A DNA stretch of 47,159 bases from Sphingomonadaceae bacterium (lineage in GTDB: Bacteria; Pseudomonadota; Alphaproteobacteria; Sphingomonadales; Sphingomonadaceae). Location: contig CANJCQ010000026.1 of NCBI GenBank assembly GCA_947473355.1, forward strand, positions 1 to 47,159. The letters run 5' to 3'. Below the pieces are notes generated by a model. It was not told where the DNA came from. It made no database searches and saw nothing but the letters and a program-made list of their open reading frames with translations. Of the stretch, positions 10,886-20,094 are shown in pieces. The position numbers and the translations under genes are program-made. Within the stretch, counting starts at the first letter, position 1. Each line of letters opens with the position of its first letter.

Positions 10886-11749
10886 TCACATCTCCTGCAT
10901 GGCTCTGAACACCGGCAAGTCATTGGGCACCTGTTCCCAGTAGCCAAGGCGTGCCAGGCTGACCCGTTGCAGGGTTCGTGGTGCCTCGCCGAAGGCAGAG
11001 CGGGCGTGTTGCACCGCGAGATTGTCCCAGACAATGAGGTCGCCCGGTTGCCAGTAGTGTTCGTAGATTTCGCCGGGTGCATAAAGATAGCCGAACAGCT
11101 CTTCAAGCAGTGCGTCGCTTTCCGCCAGGCCAAGCGTGGTGAACTGCGCGGTCATGTCCATGTTGACGAAGAGATAGGGGCGCCCGGTGCCTTGCTGGCG
11201 GCCCATGACGGGGTGGACGCAGCAGGGATCCTCTGGCTCAAGATCAGCGAGCGTGGTGCGGCGGCCCAGCATGCGGCCGCGCACATGCAATGCCTTGAGC
11301 TGTTCCAGCCTTTGCTGGAGCGCGGGAGGCAGGCGTTCCCAGGCGCGTAGCGCACTGGCGAAGCAGGTCGGCGGCGCGCCCTGGCTGGCGACGTCGATCG
11401 CATAGAGCGAGCCGCCAATGTAGGGCGCCGGGACATAGGGAATATCGTTGTGGAACAATAGCTCGGCATTGCCGAGCAGGCCACCATCGACCACGTTAGA
11501 GACGATGAAATTGTCGATGGCATCGCGCTGCACCGGGCCGAAGATTTCGCAGGCATCCATCTGCCGCGTCTTGTCGAGCTGCTGGCCCCGAAACAGGATC
11601 AGCCCGTCGCGCTGCCAGATGCGTGTCAGAGCTTCGCGGGTCGGCGCGTCCAGTTGCGCGCCGAGATCGACTCTGACTTCCCAGCCAAACGGGGCACCCG
11701 GAATGGCGCGCTCCCCGGTCAGGGCGTGGTCGTCCATGTCAGCGGCCAT
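10886..11749 (-). CDS. TauD/TfdA-family Fe(II)/2-oxoglutarate dioxygenase
   Basis: 287 residues. Uses 2-oxoglutarate and O2 to hydroxylate a substrate, often next to a sulfonate, sulfate ester or ether so that it breaks. The iron triad is H100-x-D102 (in LLFHNDIPY) and H248 (in WDNLAVQHAR); the basic residues after H248 fit the 2-oxoglutarate carboxylate site. Blocks DGLILFRGQ and WQPGDLIVWDN are typical. GAGAGGA about ten bases before the ATG supports the start. Stands alone on the minus strand, divergent from an SDR gene. It is clearly different from the second TauD-type enzyme at 20588-21484, so the two probably have different substrates. Substrate unknown. Confidence 0.9.
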   Translation of the reverse strand: MAADMDDHALTGERAIPGAPFGWEVRVDLGAQLDAPTREALTRIWQRDGLILFRGQQLDKTRQMDACEIFGPVQRDAIDNFIVSNVVDGGLLGNAELLFHNDIPYVPAPYIGGSLYAIDVASQGAPPTCFASALRAWERLPPALQQRLEQLKALHVRGRMLGRRTTLADLEPEDPCCVHPVMGRQQGTGRPYLFVNMDMTAQFTTLGLAESDALLEELFGYLYAPGEIYEHYWQPGDLIVWDNLAVQHARSAFGEAPRTLQRVSLARLGYWEQVPNDLPVFRAMQEM

Positions 11750-11895
11750 GGTTGCAGTTCCTCTCTGCCTGCCCTCCCGCGCTGCTTTGCTGCAGTCGCC
11801 GGGCGTGCCGACAATAGGCCTTTCATCGGGACCGCGCCAGTGCGAGAAGCATTACTGTGGAGCCCGCACAGGGAACGCAATCAGGAGAGGTGAAA

Positions 11896-12747
11896 ATGGA
11901 TAAGCAATCGCAGCCACTGAGCGGCATGACGGCCCTGGTCACTGGCGGCAGCAGCGGCATCGGCAAGGCCAGCGCCGGGCTTCTGGCGCAGGACGGCGCG
12001 ACTGTCGTCATCATGGGCCGCGACAAGGAAGCTCTGGGAAAGGCCCGGGATGATCTGGCTGCGCAGGCACCTGCGGCGCGGATCGAGATCTATCCAGGCG
12101 ACGCCTGCCGACAGGACGAGATCAAGGCGGCGCTTGCTTTCGCTCATGGGCTTTCCGGCCGGCTCGACATTCTCGTGCCGACCGTCGGCGGTGGCGGCGT
12201 CATCAAGGCGCTGCTGATGGAGGACGTCGAAACCGTCCACATGGAATTCGACCGCAACTTCATGAGCGTGTTTCTGATGGTGCGCCACGGCGCGCCCTTG
12301 TTGCAGCGCGGCGGCGCGATCGTGTGCATTTCCACGGCAGTCGTCACCCAGGCCTATTGGGGTCTCAGCCTCTATTCGTCGATGAAGGCAGCGCTCGAAC
12401 GCTTTGTCCGGGCGGCGGCCCTTGAGCTTGGCGGCGCGGGCATCCGGGTCAATGCCGTGCGGCCGGGCATGACGGCATCTAAGGCCACCATGGAAATGCA
12501 GGAAATGGCAGGCCTCGTCGACTACTTCGCTTCCGAGACCGTGCTGGGCCGGATCGGCCAGCCCGAAGATCTCGCCCGCGTAGTGCGCTTTCTGGCCGGG
12601 CCCGAATCTGGCTGGGTGACAGGCCAGAGCTTCTCGGCCGACGGCGGCCAGGATCAGGGCAAGGCGCCCGACATGATGGACGACCTCTATGGCAAGGCAG
12701 TGATGGACCGAATTCGTGCCGGAAAGGAGGCGGAAGGCGGGGCCTGA
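11896..12747 (+). CDS. SDR-family oxidoreductase
   Basis: 283 residues. Classical short-chain dehydrogenase/reductase: cofactor motif TGGSSGIG at 16-23, catalytic S146, Y160 and K164. The usual NNAG block is replaced by PTVGGG (about 95-100), which is unusual but keeps the glycines. The GR at 41-42 after the second strand suggests NADP(H) preference (inferred). The ATG at 11896 was preferred over an upstream start because GGAGAGG precedes it closely. Divergent from the TauD-type gene. Substrate not predictable. Confidence 0.9.
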   Translation: MDKQSQPLSGMTALVTGGSSGIGKASAGLLAQDGATVVIMGRDKEALGKARDDLAAQAPAARIEIYPGDACRQDEIKAALAFAHGLSGRLDILVPTVGGGGVIKALLMEDVETVHMEFDRNFMSVFLMVRHGAPLLQRGGAIVCISTAVVTQAYWGLSLYSSMKAALERFVRAAALELGGAGIRVNAVRPGMTASKATMEMQEMAGLVDYFASETVLGRIGQPEDLARVVRFLAGPESGWVTGQSFSADGGQDQGKAPDMMDDLYGKAVMDRIRAGKEAEGGA

Positions 12748-12924
12748 CAGGAGCGACCGGGGGATTGAGCAGACTTGGAGCGGCGTGCGGCATCTCATTC
12801 ACAATTCCCACATTGTCCGCCATGCTCGTCACCCGCCCAATGCTCTTGCTGCGCAGTTGCCTGCGGCCTGCATCGAGATCAGGATTTCGGTGACGCTTTT
12901 GCTTACCTCCTGAATTTGACGCAC

Positions 12925-12950
12925 CGGGGACACAAAAAGTCGTGTCCCCG
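12925..12950. terminator. Stem-loop between convergent genes
   Basis: Nine-base perfect arms CGGGGACAC and GTGTCCCCG with an eight-base A-rich loop, lying between the SDR gene and the convergent NTF2-like gene. There is no T-run after it on the plus strand. A transcription stop is inferred only from position and symmetry. The rest of 12748-12960 holds no supported gene. Confidence 0.4.
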
Positions 12951-12960
12951 AACGTTGCCC

Positions 12961-13407
12961 TCAAAACACCTTAACCCACTCCGTCCGCAGCCGCGTCAGC
13001 TCCGTCGTCAAAATCCGCCAGCCCACATCCAGCTTCACATATGTCTCGCGGTAGTGGCCCCAGCCGTGGACGTGGGAATACTCTCCGTTGAGCGGGTGTT
13101 CCTTTGAGCGCCAGATCAGGTCTTCCATGGCCCAGACGCCTTTGGCCTCGGTGTCGGACAGGATCTCGATATCGGGCATGTGGCCGTGGTGGACCGAGAC
13201 CTGGTCGGCGCTTTGTGCCTTGACCCAATCGATCAGCACTTCGCGGGGGCCGACGTCCTTGCCCATTTCGCCGACGATCAGCCGGGCATCAGGCGCCCAG
13301 ACTTCGCGGGCCCACAGGTCCCAGTCCTTGTTGTCTATGCCATAGAAATAGCGTGCCTTGAGGCGTTTGATTTCCTCGATGGCGATGAGGCGTTCGATGT
13401 CGTTCAC
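12961..13407 (-). CDS. NTF2-like (SnoaL-type) protein
   Basis: 148 residues from a GTG start (GGGAGAG upstream). Single alpha+beta-cone domain: helical start IERLIAIEEIKRLKARYF, then DNKDWDLW, WAPDARL, HHGHMPDIEI, WAMEDLIW, GWGHYRETYVK and a basic C-terminus RLRTEWVKVF. NTF2-like folds serve as small isomerases, dehydratases, cyclases or ring-hydroxylase beta subunits; no catalytic assignment is possible here. It is a close paralogue of the gene at 23774-24223, sharing nearly all these blocks. The histidine-rich HHGHM stretch in the pocket strand is the best candidate for an active-site element. Monocistronic, between a convergent SDR and a divergent transporter. Confidence 0.88.
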   Translation of the reverse strand: MNDIERLIAIEEIKRLKARYFYGIDNKDWDLWAREVWAPDARLIVGEMGKDVGPREVLIDWVKAQSADQVSVHHGHMPDIEILSDTEAKGVWAMEDLIWRSKEHPLNGEYSHVHGWGHYRETYVKLDVGWRILTTELTRLRTEWVKVF

Positions 13408-13525
13408 GGTGGTCTCTCCCTTGGCGGCATTTCAGGACGAGCCTGTCCGCAGGTCAAGCACCATTCCAAATTGACTTAGGCGCCAATCCCCCCGACTAGC
13501 CCCAGCAAGGTGGAGGTTCGGGCAG

Positions 13526-15043
13526 TTGCAAGAGGAAGGTTCCCTGACACAGCGGGTGATCGCCACCTCCGGCGTCATGCTGGCGACGCTGACCTATACG
13601 CTCGATTCGACCATCGCCAACATCGCGCTGCCGCATATGCAGGGCTCGATGTCCGCCTCCAGCGACCAGATGGTCTGGGTGCTGACTTCCTATATGGTGG
13701 CAGGCGGGATCATGACGCCGCTGTCGGGCTGGCTGGCGCTGAAGATCGGGCGCAAGCTCCTGTTCCAGATTTCGACGATGACTTTCATGCTGGCCTCGAT
13801 GCTGTGCGGTGCGGCGACCAATTTGCCGGAAATTGTCGCGTTCCGGGTGTTGCAAGGGCTGGCAGGCGCCTCGCTGCTGCCGCTGTCGCAATCGCTTATG
13901 CTCGATATGTGGCCGCCGAAACGCATTCCGGTGTTGATGGCGATCTGGAGCGCCGTGGTGACCGCCGCGCCGATCATCGGGCCGACTTTGGGGGGATATC
14001 TCACCGATACGCTGAGCTGGCGCTGGGCTTTCTATATCAACGTGCCGCTTGATATCGCCGCCTTCGCCCTCGTTCAGCTCTTCCTTCACCACGAGGAAAG
14101 CGGACAGCAGCGGCCCTTCGACTGGCTCGGCTTCATCGGCATCGTGATGTTTTCGGTCGGCATCCAGCTGACCATGGAGCGCGGCGAGATCAAGGACTGG
14201 TTCGATTCAACCGAGATCCAGATCGAGGCGACCGTGGCAGCGCTGGGGCTCTATCTGTTCCTGGTGCAGATGTTTACTGCGAAAGACCCCTTCTTCCCGC
14301 GCGACCTGTTCCGTGATCGCAATTTCAATTTCAGCCAGGTGATGACCCTGCTGCTGGGCTCGACGCTGTTTGCCTCGGCCGCTTTCCTGCCGGTGATGAT
14401 GCAGCAATTGTTCGGCTATTCGGCGACGCAAGCGGGTATTGTCTCGATGCCGCGCGGCTATGGCTCGCTGCTGGCATTCCTGTGCGCACCCTGGCTGATC
14501 GGCAGGATCGGCGCGCGTACCACCATGGTGATCGGCATTGCCATCAGCACGGTCTCGCTGTGGCAGATGGGCCATTTCGCGCTGGTGATGGACGAATCGT
14601 CGCTGGAGATATCGGGTTTCCTGCAGGGCGCGGGATCGGGGCTGGCGTTCAATCCGATGTCGGTGCTGACTTTTGCCACGCTCGATGGCTCGCGGCGCAC
14701 TGATGCTTCGGTGATCGGCAACATGATGCGCTCGATCGGTGGCTCGATGGGCATCGCCTTCTATGCGACGCTGCAACTGCGCCAGACCGAGACTTTGCGC
14801 GGGCACATGGTCAGCCATGTGGTGCCGGGCGATCTGCTGACCGATATGCGGCTGCCCGATCTTGCAAACGATCCGGGGCTGGCGGCGCTGAGCGGCGAGG
14901 TCAACCGGCAGGCGGCGATGGTCGGCTACAATACCGCCTTTGGCTATATGTGCATATCCAGCATGCTGATGCTGCCAATCGCGCTGCTGATGCGCCCGGC
15001 GCGCAAGGACGAGAAGGCAGATCCCGGCGCCATGGCGCATTGA
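13526..15043 (+). CDS. DHA2-family MFS drug/solute efflux transporter (EmrB/QacA type)
   Basis: 505 residues, matching the 14-helix DHA2 length. Proton-driven inner-membrane exporter. Motif D1 in helix 1 (LTYTLDSTIANIALPHMQ) and motif A-like LALKIGRK after helix 2 are visible. Hydrophobic helices alternate along the whole protein, and the tail is basic (MRPARKDEKADPG). The TTG start at 13526 is preceded by GTGGAGG; an internal ATG at about 13577 would cut into helix 1 and is less likely. No EmrA-type membrane-fusion partner is adjacent. It probably exports toxic intermediates of the surrounding catabolism (inferred from context). Confidence 0.92.
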   Translation: MQEEGSLTQRVIATSGVMLATLTYTLDSTIANIALPHMQGSMSASSDQMVWVLTSYMVAGGIMTPLSGWLALKIGRKLLFQISTMTFMLASMLCGAATNLPEIVAFRVLQGLAGASLLPLSQSLMLDMWPPKRIPVLMAIWSAVVTAAPIIGPTLGGYLTDTLSWRWAFYINVPLDIAAFALVQLFLHHEESGQQRPFDWLGFIGIVMFSVGIQLTMERGEIKDWFDSTEIQIEATVAALGLYLFLVQMFTAKDPFFPRDLFRDRNFNFSQVMTLLLGSTLFASAAFLPVMMQQLFGYSATQAGIVSMPRGYGSLLAFLCAPWLIGRIGARTTMVIGIAISTVSLWQMGHFALVMDESSLEISGFLQGAGSGLAFNPMSVLTFATLDGSRRTDASVIGNMMRSIGGSMGIAFYATLQLRQTETLRGHMVSHVVPGDLLTDMRLPDLANDPGLAALSGEVNRQAAMVGYNTAFGYMCISSMLMLPIALLMRPARKDEKADPGAMAH

Positions 15044-15106
15044 CATTGACCTATTGACCGCAGCGCCGTTCCCTGGCCTTGTCGGGCGAGGACGAGGGAG
15101 GACGGA

Positions 15107-15916
15107 ATGGACCTGCAACTGGGCGGCAAGCGCGCGCTGGTGACTGGGGCGAGCTCGGGGATCGGGCGCGGCATTGCCGTGGTTCTGGCGCAGGAGGGCG
15201 TGGACGTTGTGGTGCATGGCCGCAATGCCGAACGCTGCGCGGAGACGCTGGCCCTGATCGAGGCGGGCGGTGGCAAGGGGAGCCTTGCGATCGGTGATTT
15301 GGCCACCGAAGAGGGCGCGTCGGCAGTGGCGGCGGCGGCAGGCCAAGTCGATATTCTGGTCAACAATATCGGCGGCACCGTATCAACCGGCGGCGGCCTC
15401 ACCGGCTGGTTCGACGTCAAGCCGGAGCACTGGGCCGGGGCGATGCAGCAGAACCTGATCTCGGCGGTGCGGATGGTTCATGCGCTGGTGCCGGCGATGC
15501 GCGAGAAGGGCTGGGGGCGGGTGATCCAGATCTCGAGCGGCGGCGGGGCTTCGCCGCCTGACTCTGTGCCTGAATATTGCGCCGCCAAGGCGGGGCTCAA
15601 CAACATGACTGTGGGCCTCTCCAAGGCACTGTCCCGCACCGGGGTGACGGTGAACACGGTCAGCCCCGGTTGCACTCGCACGAAAATGTTCGAAGGCTCG
15701 CTCAAGACCATCGGCGATGCGCAGGGCTGGCCCGAAGATATGGACGCGCGTGAGGCGGAGTTCATGGAGCTCGGCATCTTTGCCTGCACCACCCAGCGTT
15801 ATGGCCGCCCGGAAGATATCGGCACTTTGGTCGCCTGGCTCGCCAGCCCGCATTCGGCTTTCGTCAACGGCGCGAATTATCGGATCGATGGCGGGCAGGT
15901 GCAATCGGTCAACTGA
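15107..15916 (+). CDS. SDR-family oxidoreductase
   Basis: 269 residues. Classical SDR: TGASSGIG at 13-20, NNIGG at 86-90, Ser 143/144, Y157-x3-K161. The GRN at 38-40 after strand 2 points to NADP(H). Glycine-rich insertion SSGGGASPPDS before the catalytic Tyr. GAGGGAGG precedes the ATG. Followed after 11 bp by another SDR on the same strand, so the two are cotranscribed. The length and the loop before Y157 resemble 3-oxoacyl-ACP-reductase-like dehydrogenases of catabolic clusters. Substrate unknown. Confidence 0.92.
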   Translation: MDLQLGGKRALVTGASSGIGRGIAVVLAQEGVDVVVHGRNAERCAETLALIEAGGGKGSLAIGDLATEEGASAVAAAAGQVDILVNNIGGTVSTGGGLTGWFDVKPEHWAGAMQQNLISAVRMVHALVPAMREKGWGRVIQISSGGGASPPDSVPEYCAAKAGLNNMTVGLSKALSRTGVTVNTVSPGCTRTKMFEGSLKTIGDAQGWPEDMDAREAEFMELGIFACTTQRYGRPEDIGTLVAWLASPHSAFVNGANYRIDGGQVQSVN

Positions 15917-15927
15917 GGGAGAGGCAT

Positions 15928-16695
15928 ATGGCATCGCTTGTGGGCAAGGTCGCCATGATCACGGGCGGCGGCCAGGGGCTGGGGCAGGCCTGCGCCAACC
16001 TGCTGGCGCGCGACGGGGCGAAAGTGGTGATTGCGGACATCAACCCGGCAACCGGCGAGGCGGCGGCCGAGCTGATCCGTGCGAGCGGCGGCGAGGCCTC
16101 TTTCGTGCAAGGCGATATTGCCCGCGAGGCGGAGGTTGCGGCGATGGTCGCCCATGCCGTGGAGACCTTCGGCGGGCTCGATTGCGCGATCAACAGCGCG
16201 GTGCTGCCGCTCGGCCAGCGCGTCCCGCTGGACCAGATCGAGACGGCAGACTGGGAGCGGGGGATGGCGGTCAACTTCACCGGCGTGTTCCTCTGCATGA
16301 AATACCAGATCCGCGCGATGCAGGCGCGGGGCGGCGGGTCAATCGTCAATATCGGTTCGGGCAACGAGCACACGGGCGAGAAGGGCCTGTCGTGGTATCT
16401 CGCCGCCAAGCAGGGCATCTATGGCATGACCAAATGCGCGGCGCTGGACTATGGCGCCGAGGGCATCCGGGTCAACGCGGTGGCACCTGGGCCGATGTGG
16501 ACACCACTGCTGCGCGAAAACGCCGCGCTCAATCCCGGGCATCTCGACAAGCATGTGGCGCGGGTGCCCTTGCACCGGATCTGCGAGCCGGAGGAAGTGG
16601 CCGAAGCTGCGGTCTGGCTGTGTTCGCCGGCGGCGAGCTATGTCACGGGTGTGACGCTTTCGGCGGATGGCGGCTATGTCCTGGGCTCGGGTTAA
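15928..16695 (+). CDS. SDR-family oxidoreductase, probably NAD-dependent
   Basis: 255 residues. TGGGQGLG at 12-19, acidic D37 in IADIN after strand 2 (NAD preference), catalytic S144, Y157 and K161. NSAV takes the place of the usual NNAG block. The C-terminus CSPAASYVTGVTLSADGGY is typical of SDRs. GAGGGAGAGG lies just before the ATG. Second gene of an SDR pair; its end overlaps the start of the cyclase gene by 29 bp, so transcription may continue into that operon. Substrate unknown. Confidence 0.92.
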   Translation: MASLVGKVAMITGGGQGLGQACANLLARDGAKVVIADINPATGEAAAELIRASGGEASFVQGDIAREAEVAAMVAHAVETFGGLDCAINSAVLPLGQRVPLDQIETADWERGMAVNFTGVFLCMKYQIRAMQARGGGSIVNIGSGNEHTGEKGLSWYLAAKQGIYGMTKCAALDYGAEGIRVNAVAPGPMWTPLLRENAALNPGHLDKHVARVPLHRICEPEEVAEAAVWLCSPAASYVTGVTLSADGGYVLGSG

Positions 16696-18541
16696 GGGCC
16701 TCTCGCTTCCCGGCGGCAAATGGCTGCTGCTCGCGCTGGCCTTCGCCGCGCTGGTCCTGGCAGACTATGGCTGGCTGGGCGCGGCGCGGATCGTCGATCA
16801 GCGCGTCGGCGATATTGCCCTGCGCATCAATGCAAGAGGCCGTGCGCCTTCCGACCGGGTGGTGATCGTCGATATCGACCAGCGCAGCCTCGAGATGATG
16901 AACGATATGGCCGGGTCATGGCCCTGGCCGCGTTCGGTACATGGCGAACTGATCGACCATCTCGCCCGGCAGGGCCCGCGCGCCATGGCCTTCGACGTGC
17001 TGTTCAACGAGGCCGACGTCTATCGCCCCGAACACGACGCGGCTTTTGCCGATGCCGTGGCGCGCAATGCCAATGTCTGGCTGGCTATGGTGCTGAACAG
17101 CGACGGCGTGGGGGCGAAAGTGGGGGACATGCCGCGCTCGGTCGGCGCCAAGGCCTTGGCGGGGGCGAGTATGGATGCGCGGGTGCCGCTGCTGATGCCG
17201 CTGGTGGTGCTGCCGCAGGCGGGCGCCATGCAGACGGGGGCGATGCGGGGCGGCCTGATCAATTTTGCCGAGGACAGCGACAAGGTCGGCCGCCATCACG
17301 ACCTGTATCTTGATCGCGCGAACTGGCGGTTTGCCTCGCTGCCGGCGCGGATCGAGGAGAGCCTCGGGCGCAAGCTCCCCGCGCAACAGCGCGTGCTGCT
17401 CAACTGGCGCAGCGGGTGGAAACACGTTTCCTATGCCGACATCTATCTCGATAGCCTTCGCGGACATCCGCAGCGGCCACAAGACGAGTTTCGCGGCAAG
17501 ATCGTGGTCATCGGAACTTCGGCGCCGGGGCTGCAGGATTTGCGGCTGACGCCAATGGGCAGCACCTATCCCGGGGTCGAAACGCTGGCCACCGCGATCG
17601 ACAATCTGGATCGCGGTGATTGGCTGCGCGAGGCACCGCGCGGCCAGTTGCTGCCGCTCGCGCTGGCGATGATTGCGCTGGTCGCCGTGGCTTTTGCGCA
17701 CGGGCAAAGCGCCGGACGGGTGTTCTATGCGATGCTGGCCGTGACTGCGGGCGTGCTGTCGGCGGCGGCCGTGGCGCTCGCAAGTGGCAGTTTCTGGCCG
17801 GTCTATGCGCCACTGGCGCTGGGCTGGCTGTTCTATGTCCTGTGCGGCGGCATTGCCTATCTGCAGGAGCGCGCGCAGCGGCTGAAGACGGCGGGCATGT
17901 TCGGCCGCTTCCTTGATCCGCGCGTGGTCGCCGACCTGATCCAGCGAGGCGAGATTGACCACCGCGCCACTGCCGAATCGCGCGAGATTTCGGTGCTGTT
18001 CACTGACATCCGGGGCTTCACCGCGCTGTCGGAAGTGGCCGAGCCGAAAGCCGTAGTCGATCTGCTCAACCGCTATTTCGGCCGCCAGGTCGAAGTGGTG
18101 TTCCAGCATGGCGGCACTCTCGACAAATTCATCGGCGATGCGATCATGGCCTTCTGGGGTGCGCCGTCAGCCACGCCCGATCACGCCCGGCTGGCGGTGG
18201 CGGCGGCAATCGAAATGTCGGCGACGCTCGATGCGCTGCACAATGAACTGGGCGAGCTTGGCGCCACACTCGATATCGGCATCGGCGTGCATTCGGGCCG
18301 GGCGGTGGTCGGCTTCATCGGGTCGAACAAGCGGCTCGACTATACCGCGATCGGCGACACGGTGAATCTGGCCAGCCGTATCGAAGGCATGACCAAGGGC
18401 ATCGGGCGGATCCTCGTCTCTGAGGTGACCCGCGATGCGGTGGGCGATCTATACGACTGGATCGACCGGGGCTCGCATCAGGTCAAAGGCCGTGATGCCC
18501 CGGTTCGCCTGTTTGAACCGCGCGTGAAAGCTGGTATGTGA
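16667..18541 (+). CDS. CHASE2-domain adenylate cyclase (class III)
   Basis: 624 residues. Makes cAMP (or cGMP) in response to an extracytoplasmic signal. One N-terminal membrane helix (about 18-36), a periplasmic CHASE2 sensor domain (about 40-320, with VVIVDIDQRSLE, PWPRSVHGEL, AMAFDVLF and GKIVVIGTSAPGLQD), three membrane helices (about 328-400), then a cytoplasmic cyclase domain. There the metal-binding aspartates lie in FTDIRGFT (near 443-450) and GDAIMAFWG. The base/transition-state region reads NKRLDYTAIGDTVNLASRIE; the lysine there is the ATP-selecting residue, favouring cAMP. An alternative start is the ATG at 16676. The stop overlaps the next start (TGATG), so it heads a three-gene operon with the SH3 and M48 genes. 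Confidence 0.95.
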   Translation: MAAMSWARVKGLSLPGGKWLLLALAFAALVLADYGWLGAARIVDQRVGDIALRINARGRAPSDRVVIVDIDQRSLEMMNDMAGSWPWPRSVHGELIDHLARQGPRAMAFDVLFNEADVYRPEHDAAFADAVARNANVWLAMVLNSDGVGAKVGDMPRSVGAKALAGASMDARVPLLMPLVVLPQAGAMQTGAMRGGLINFAEDSDKVGRHHDLYLDRANWRFASLPARIEESLGRKLPAQQRVLLNWRSGWKHVSYADIYLDSLRGHPQRPQDEFRGKIVVIGTSAPGLQDLRLTPMGSTYPGVETLATAIDNLDRGDWLREAPRGQLLPLALAMIALVAVAFAHGQSAGRVFYAMLAVTAGVLSAAAVALASGSFWPVYAPLALGWLFYVLCGGIAYLQERAQRLKTAGMFGRFLDPRVVADLIQRGEIDHRATAESREISVLFTDIRGFTALSEVAEPKAVVDLLNRYFGRQVEVVFQHGGTLDKFIGDAIMAFWGAPSATPDHARLAVAAAIEMSATLDALHNELGELGATLDIGIGVHSGRAVVGFIGSNKRLDYTAIGDTVNLASRIEGMTKGIGRILVSEVTRDAVGDLYDWIDRGSHQVKGRDAPVRLFEPRVKAGM

Positions 18542-19116
18542 TGGCCATGCGTTTGGTCGGCCCCGTCCTTGCAGCGATTGCCTTGCTGACCCCGTCATGG
18601 CTGGGCGCTGCGGAGCGGGGCTTTGCCGTTCGCGCTGGCGAGCTCAAGCAACAGCCCTTCATCGATGCAGCGGGTGCCGGATCAGTCGCCGCCAATCAGG
18701 CCGTCAGCGTCGTGACCCGGCAGGGCGGCTGGGTGCGGATCCAGAGCAACGGGCAGACCGGCTGGATGCGGATGCTGAACCTGCGCCTTGAAACGCGCGC
18801 AACGACCAGCGGATCGACAGCGAGTACTACTTCCAGCGGCAGCACTTCTGCAGGCAGCAGCGCCAGCTCTGCGCGCAGCCTCAGCCGGGGCAATGCCTCC
18901 TCGTCAGGCTCGCTGCTCCGCACTGGCAGCTCGGGCAAGACAGTGACCACCGGGGTCAAGGGCCTCGACGAGAGTTCTATTCGGGGCTCTACGCCCGACG
19001 AGGCTCAGGTTGCCGCACTTGATGCGCTGGCCGTCGATGGCGCCGAGGCGGCGAGCCATGCCGCGAGCAGCGGGCTCAGGGAACAGTCGGTCGAATACCT
19101 CAAGGGGAGCCGCTGA
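18541..19116 (+). CDS. Exported SH3-domain protein
   Basis: 191 residues from the ATG that shares its A with the cyclase stop codon. Signal peptide (about 1-24, RLVGPVLAAIALLTPSWLGAA), then a bacterial SH3 domain at about 28-85 (VRAGELKQQPF ... VTRQGGWVRIQSNGQTGWM). A long Ser/Thr/Gly-rich linker follows (about 90-140), then a short polar tail. Bacterial SH3 domains usually bind peptidoglycan or wall peptides, so a periplasmic role is likely. It is tightly coupled to the cyclase upstream and to the M48 protease downstream (both TGATG overlaps), suggesting an envelope-stress module. Confidence 0.88.
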   Translation: MAMRLVGPVLAAIALLTPSWLGAAERGFAVRAGELKQQPFIDAAGAGSVAANQAVSVVTRQGGWVRIQSNGQTGWMRMLNLRLETRATTSGSTASTTSSGSTSAGSSASSARSLSRGNASSSGSLLRTGSSGKTVTTGVKGLDESSIRGSTPDEAQVAALDALAVDGAEAASHAASSGLREQSVEYLKGSR

Positions 19117-20048
19117 TGCGTCTGCAGCGTTTCGCACAGGCGTTGGGCATTCTGGCTGTGGCCGGCTTGTTGTCCGCCCCGGCCTCGGCCCAGTTCGGCG
19201 GGCTGGGCAGCATTGTGCGCAAGGCGCAGACTGTCCAGCGCATCGGCACTAATTTGCGCGAAATCGGCGAAGCGGAGGAAATCCAGCTCGGCGGGGATCT
19301 CTCCGGAATCATCCTTGGCGCCGCGCCGCTGATCCAGGATCAGGCCAAGCAGCGCTATGTCAACCGGCTCGGCCGCTGGCTTGCCTCGCACAGCGAGCGG
19401 GCAAACCTGCCGTGGAAATTCGGCATCATCGAGAGCAGCGATCTCAATGCCTTCTCGATGCCCGGCGGCTATGTGCTGGTCACGCGCGGCATGTTTGACA
19501 ATGCCCGCAGCGTGAGCGAACTGGCAGGAGTGCTGGCGCACGAGATCGCCCATGTGGTCAGGAAGCACCAGCTCAATGCCCTGCAAAAGAAGATGGGCAA
19601 TGGCACATTGCGCGATATTTCCGGCCTCTATGGCGGCGGCCCGCGCCTTGGCGGCGGCGGCATCATGGGGCGTCTCACGGGCAAGCTGCTGGAAAGCGGC
19701 CGCGAGCTGTTCGCGAGTGGTCTCGACAAGGCCGATGAATATGAGGCCGACCAGATGGGCGTGGTGATCGCCGCGCGCTCGGGCTATTCGCCCTATGGCC
19801 TGGTCGGCGTGCTGCAGACGCTGGCCGCCGAACCGGTGGATGGTCGCTATGGCCTGATGTCACGCACCCACCCGCAGGCGGCGGACCGGCTGACCCGGCT
19901 CGATGGGGCGATGGGTACCCGGCTGGACGGGCTGGCCGGGCTGGTTGACGACCTTCCCAGCTTTGATCGCCTGCGCAATCCCGGTGCTGCGCCGGATTCG
20001 ACCCCGGCAGCGCCGGTCAGGGCACGACCGAGGCGGCGCAGGGGGTAG
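19116..20048 (+). CDS. M48-family zinc metalloprotease, exported
   Basis: 310 residues with a signal peptide (about 1-25, ending ASAQF). The zinc motif is H142-E143-x2-H146 (AHEIAH), with the third ligand E210 in DEYEADQMG. SMPGGYVLVTRG upstream of the motif is the usual M48 strand. The order resembles periplasmic BepA/LoiP-type proteases that degrade misfolded outer-membrane proteins, but no TPR domain is present. The C-terminus is Pro/Arg-rich. Last gene of the cyclase-SH3-protease operon, its start overlapping the SH3 stop. Envelope protein quality control is the likely role (family knowledge plus context). Confidence 0.93.
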   Translation: MRLQRFAQALGILAVAGLLSAPASAQFGGLGSIVRKAQTVQRIGTNLREIGEAEEIQLGGDLSGIILGAAPLIQDQAKQRYVNRLGRWLASHSERANLPWKFGIIESSDLNAFSMPGGYVLVTRGMFDNARSVSELAGVLAHEIAHVVRKHQLNALQKKMGNGTLRDISGLYGGGPRLGGGGIMGRLTGKLLESGRELFASGLDKADEYEADQMGVVIAARSGYSPYGLVGVLQTLAAEPVDGRYGLMSRTHPQAADRLTRLDGAMGTRLDGLAGLVDDLPSFDRLRNPGAAPDSTPAAPVRARPRRRRG

Positions 20049-20056
20049 TTAGCGAA

Positions 20057-20080
20057 ATCCGCCCCTTCCGGGGGAGGATT
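20057..20080. repeat. Half copy of the CCCCTTCC/GGGGGAGG repeat
   Basis: Short inverted repeat (CCCCTTCCGGGGGAGG) right after the M48 stop and before a convergent pseudogene. It matches one end of the longer elements at 5275-5404 and 45331-45443. Possibly a terminator for both sides. Confidence 0.5.
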
Positions 20081-20094
20081 TTGGTCGGTTCAGC

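Noticed and set aside
12748..12960. Possible small gene between the SDR and NTF2-like genes
   Set aside because: The open frames there lack ribosome binding sites and sensible composition; only a hairpin is supported.
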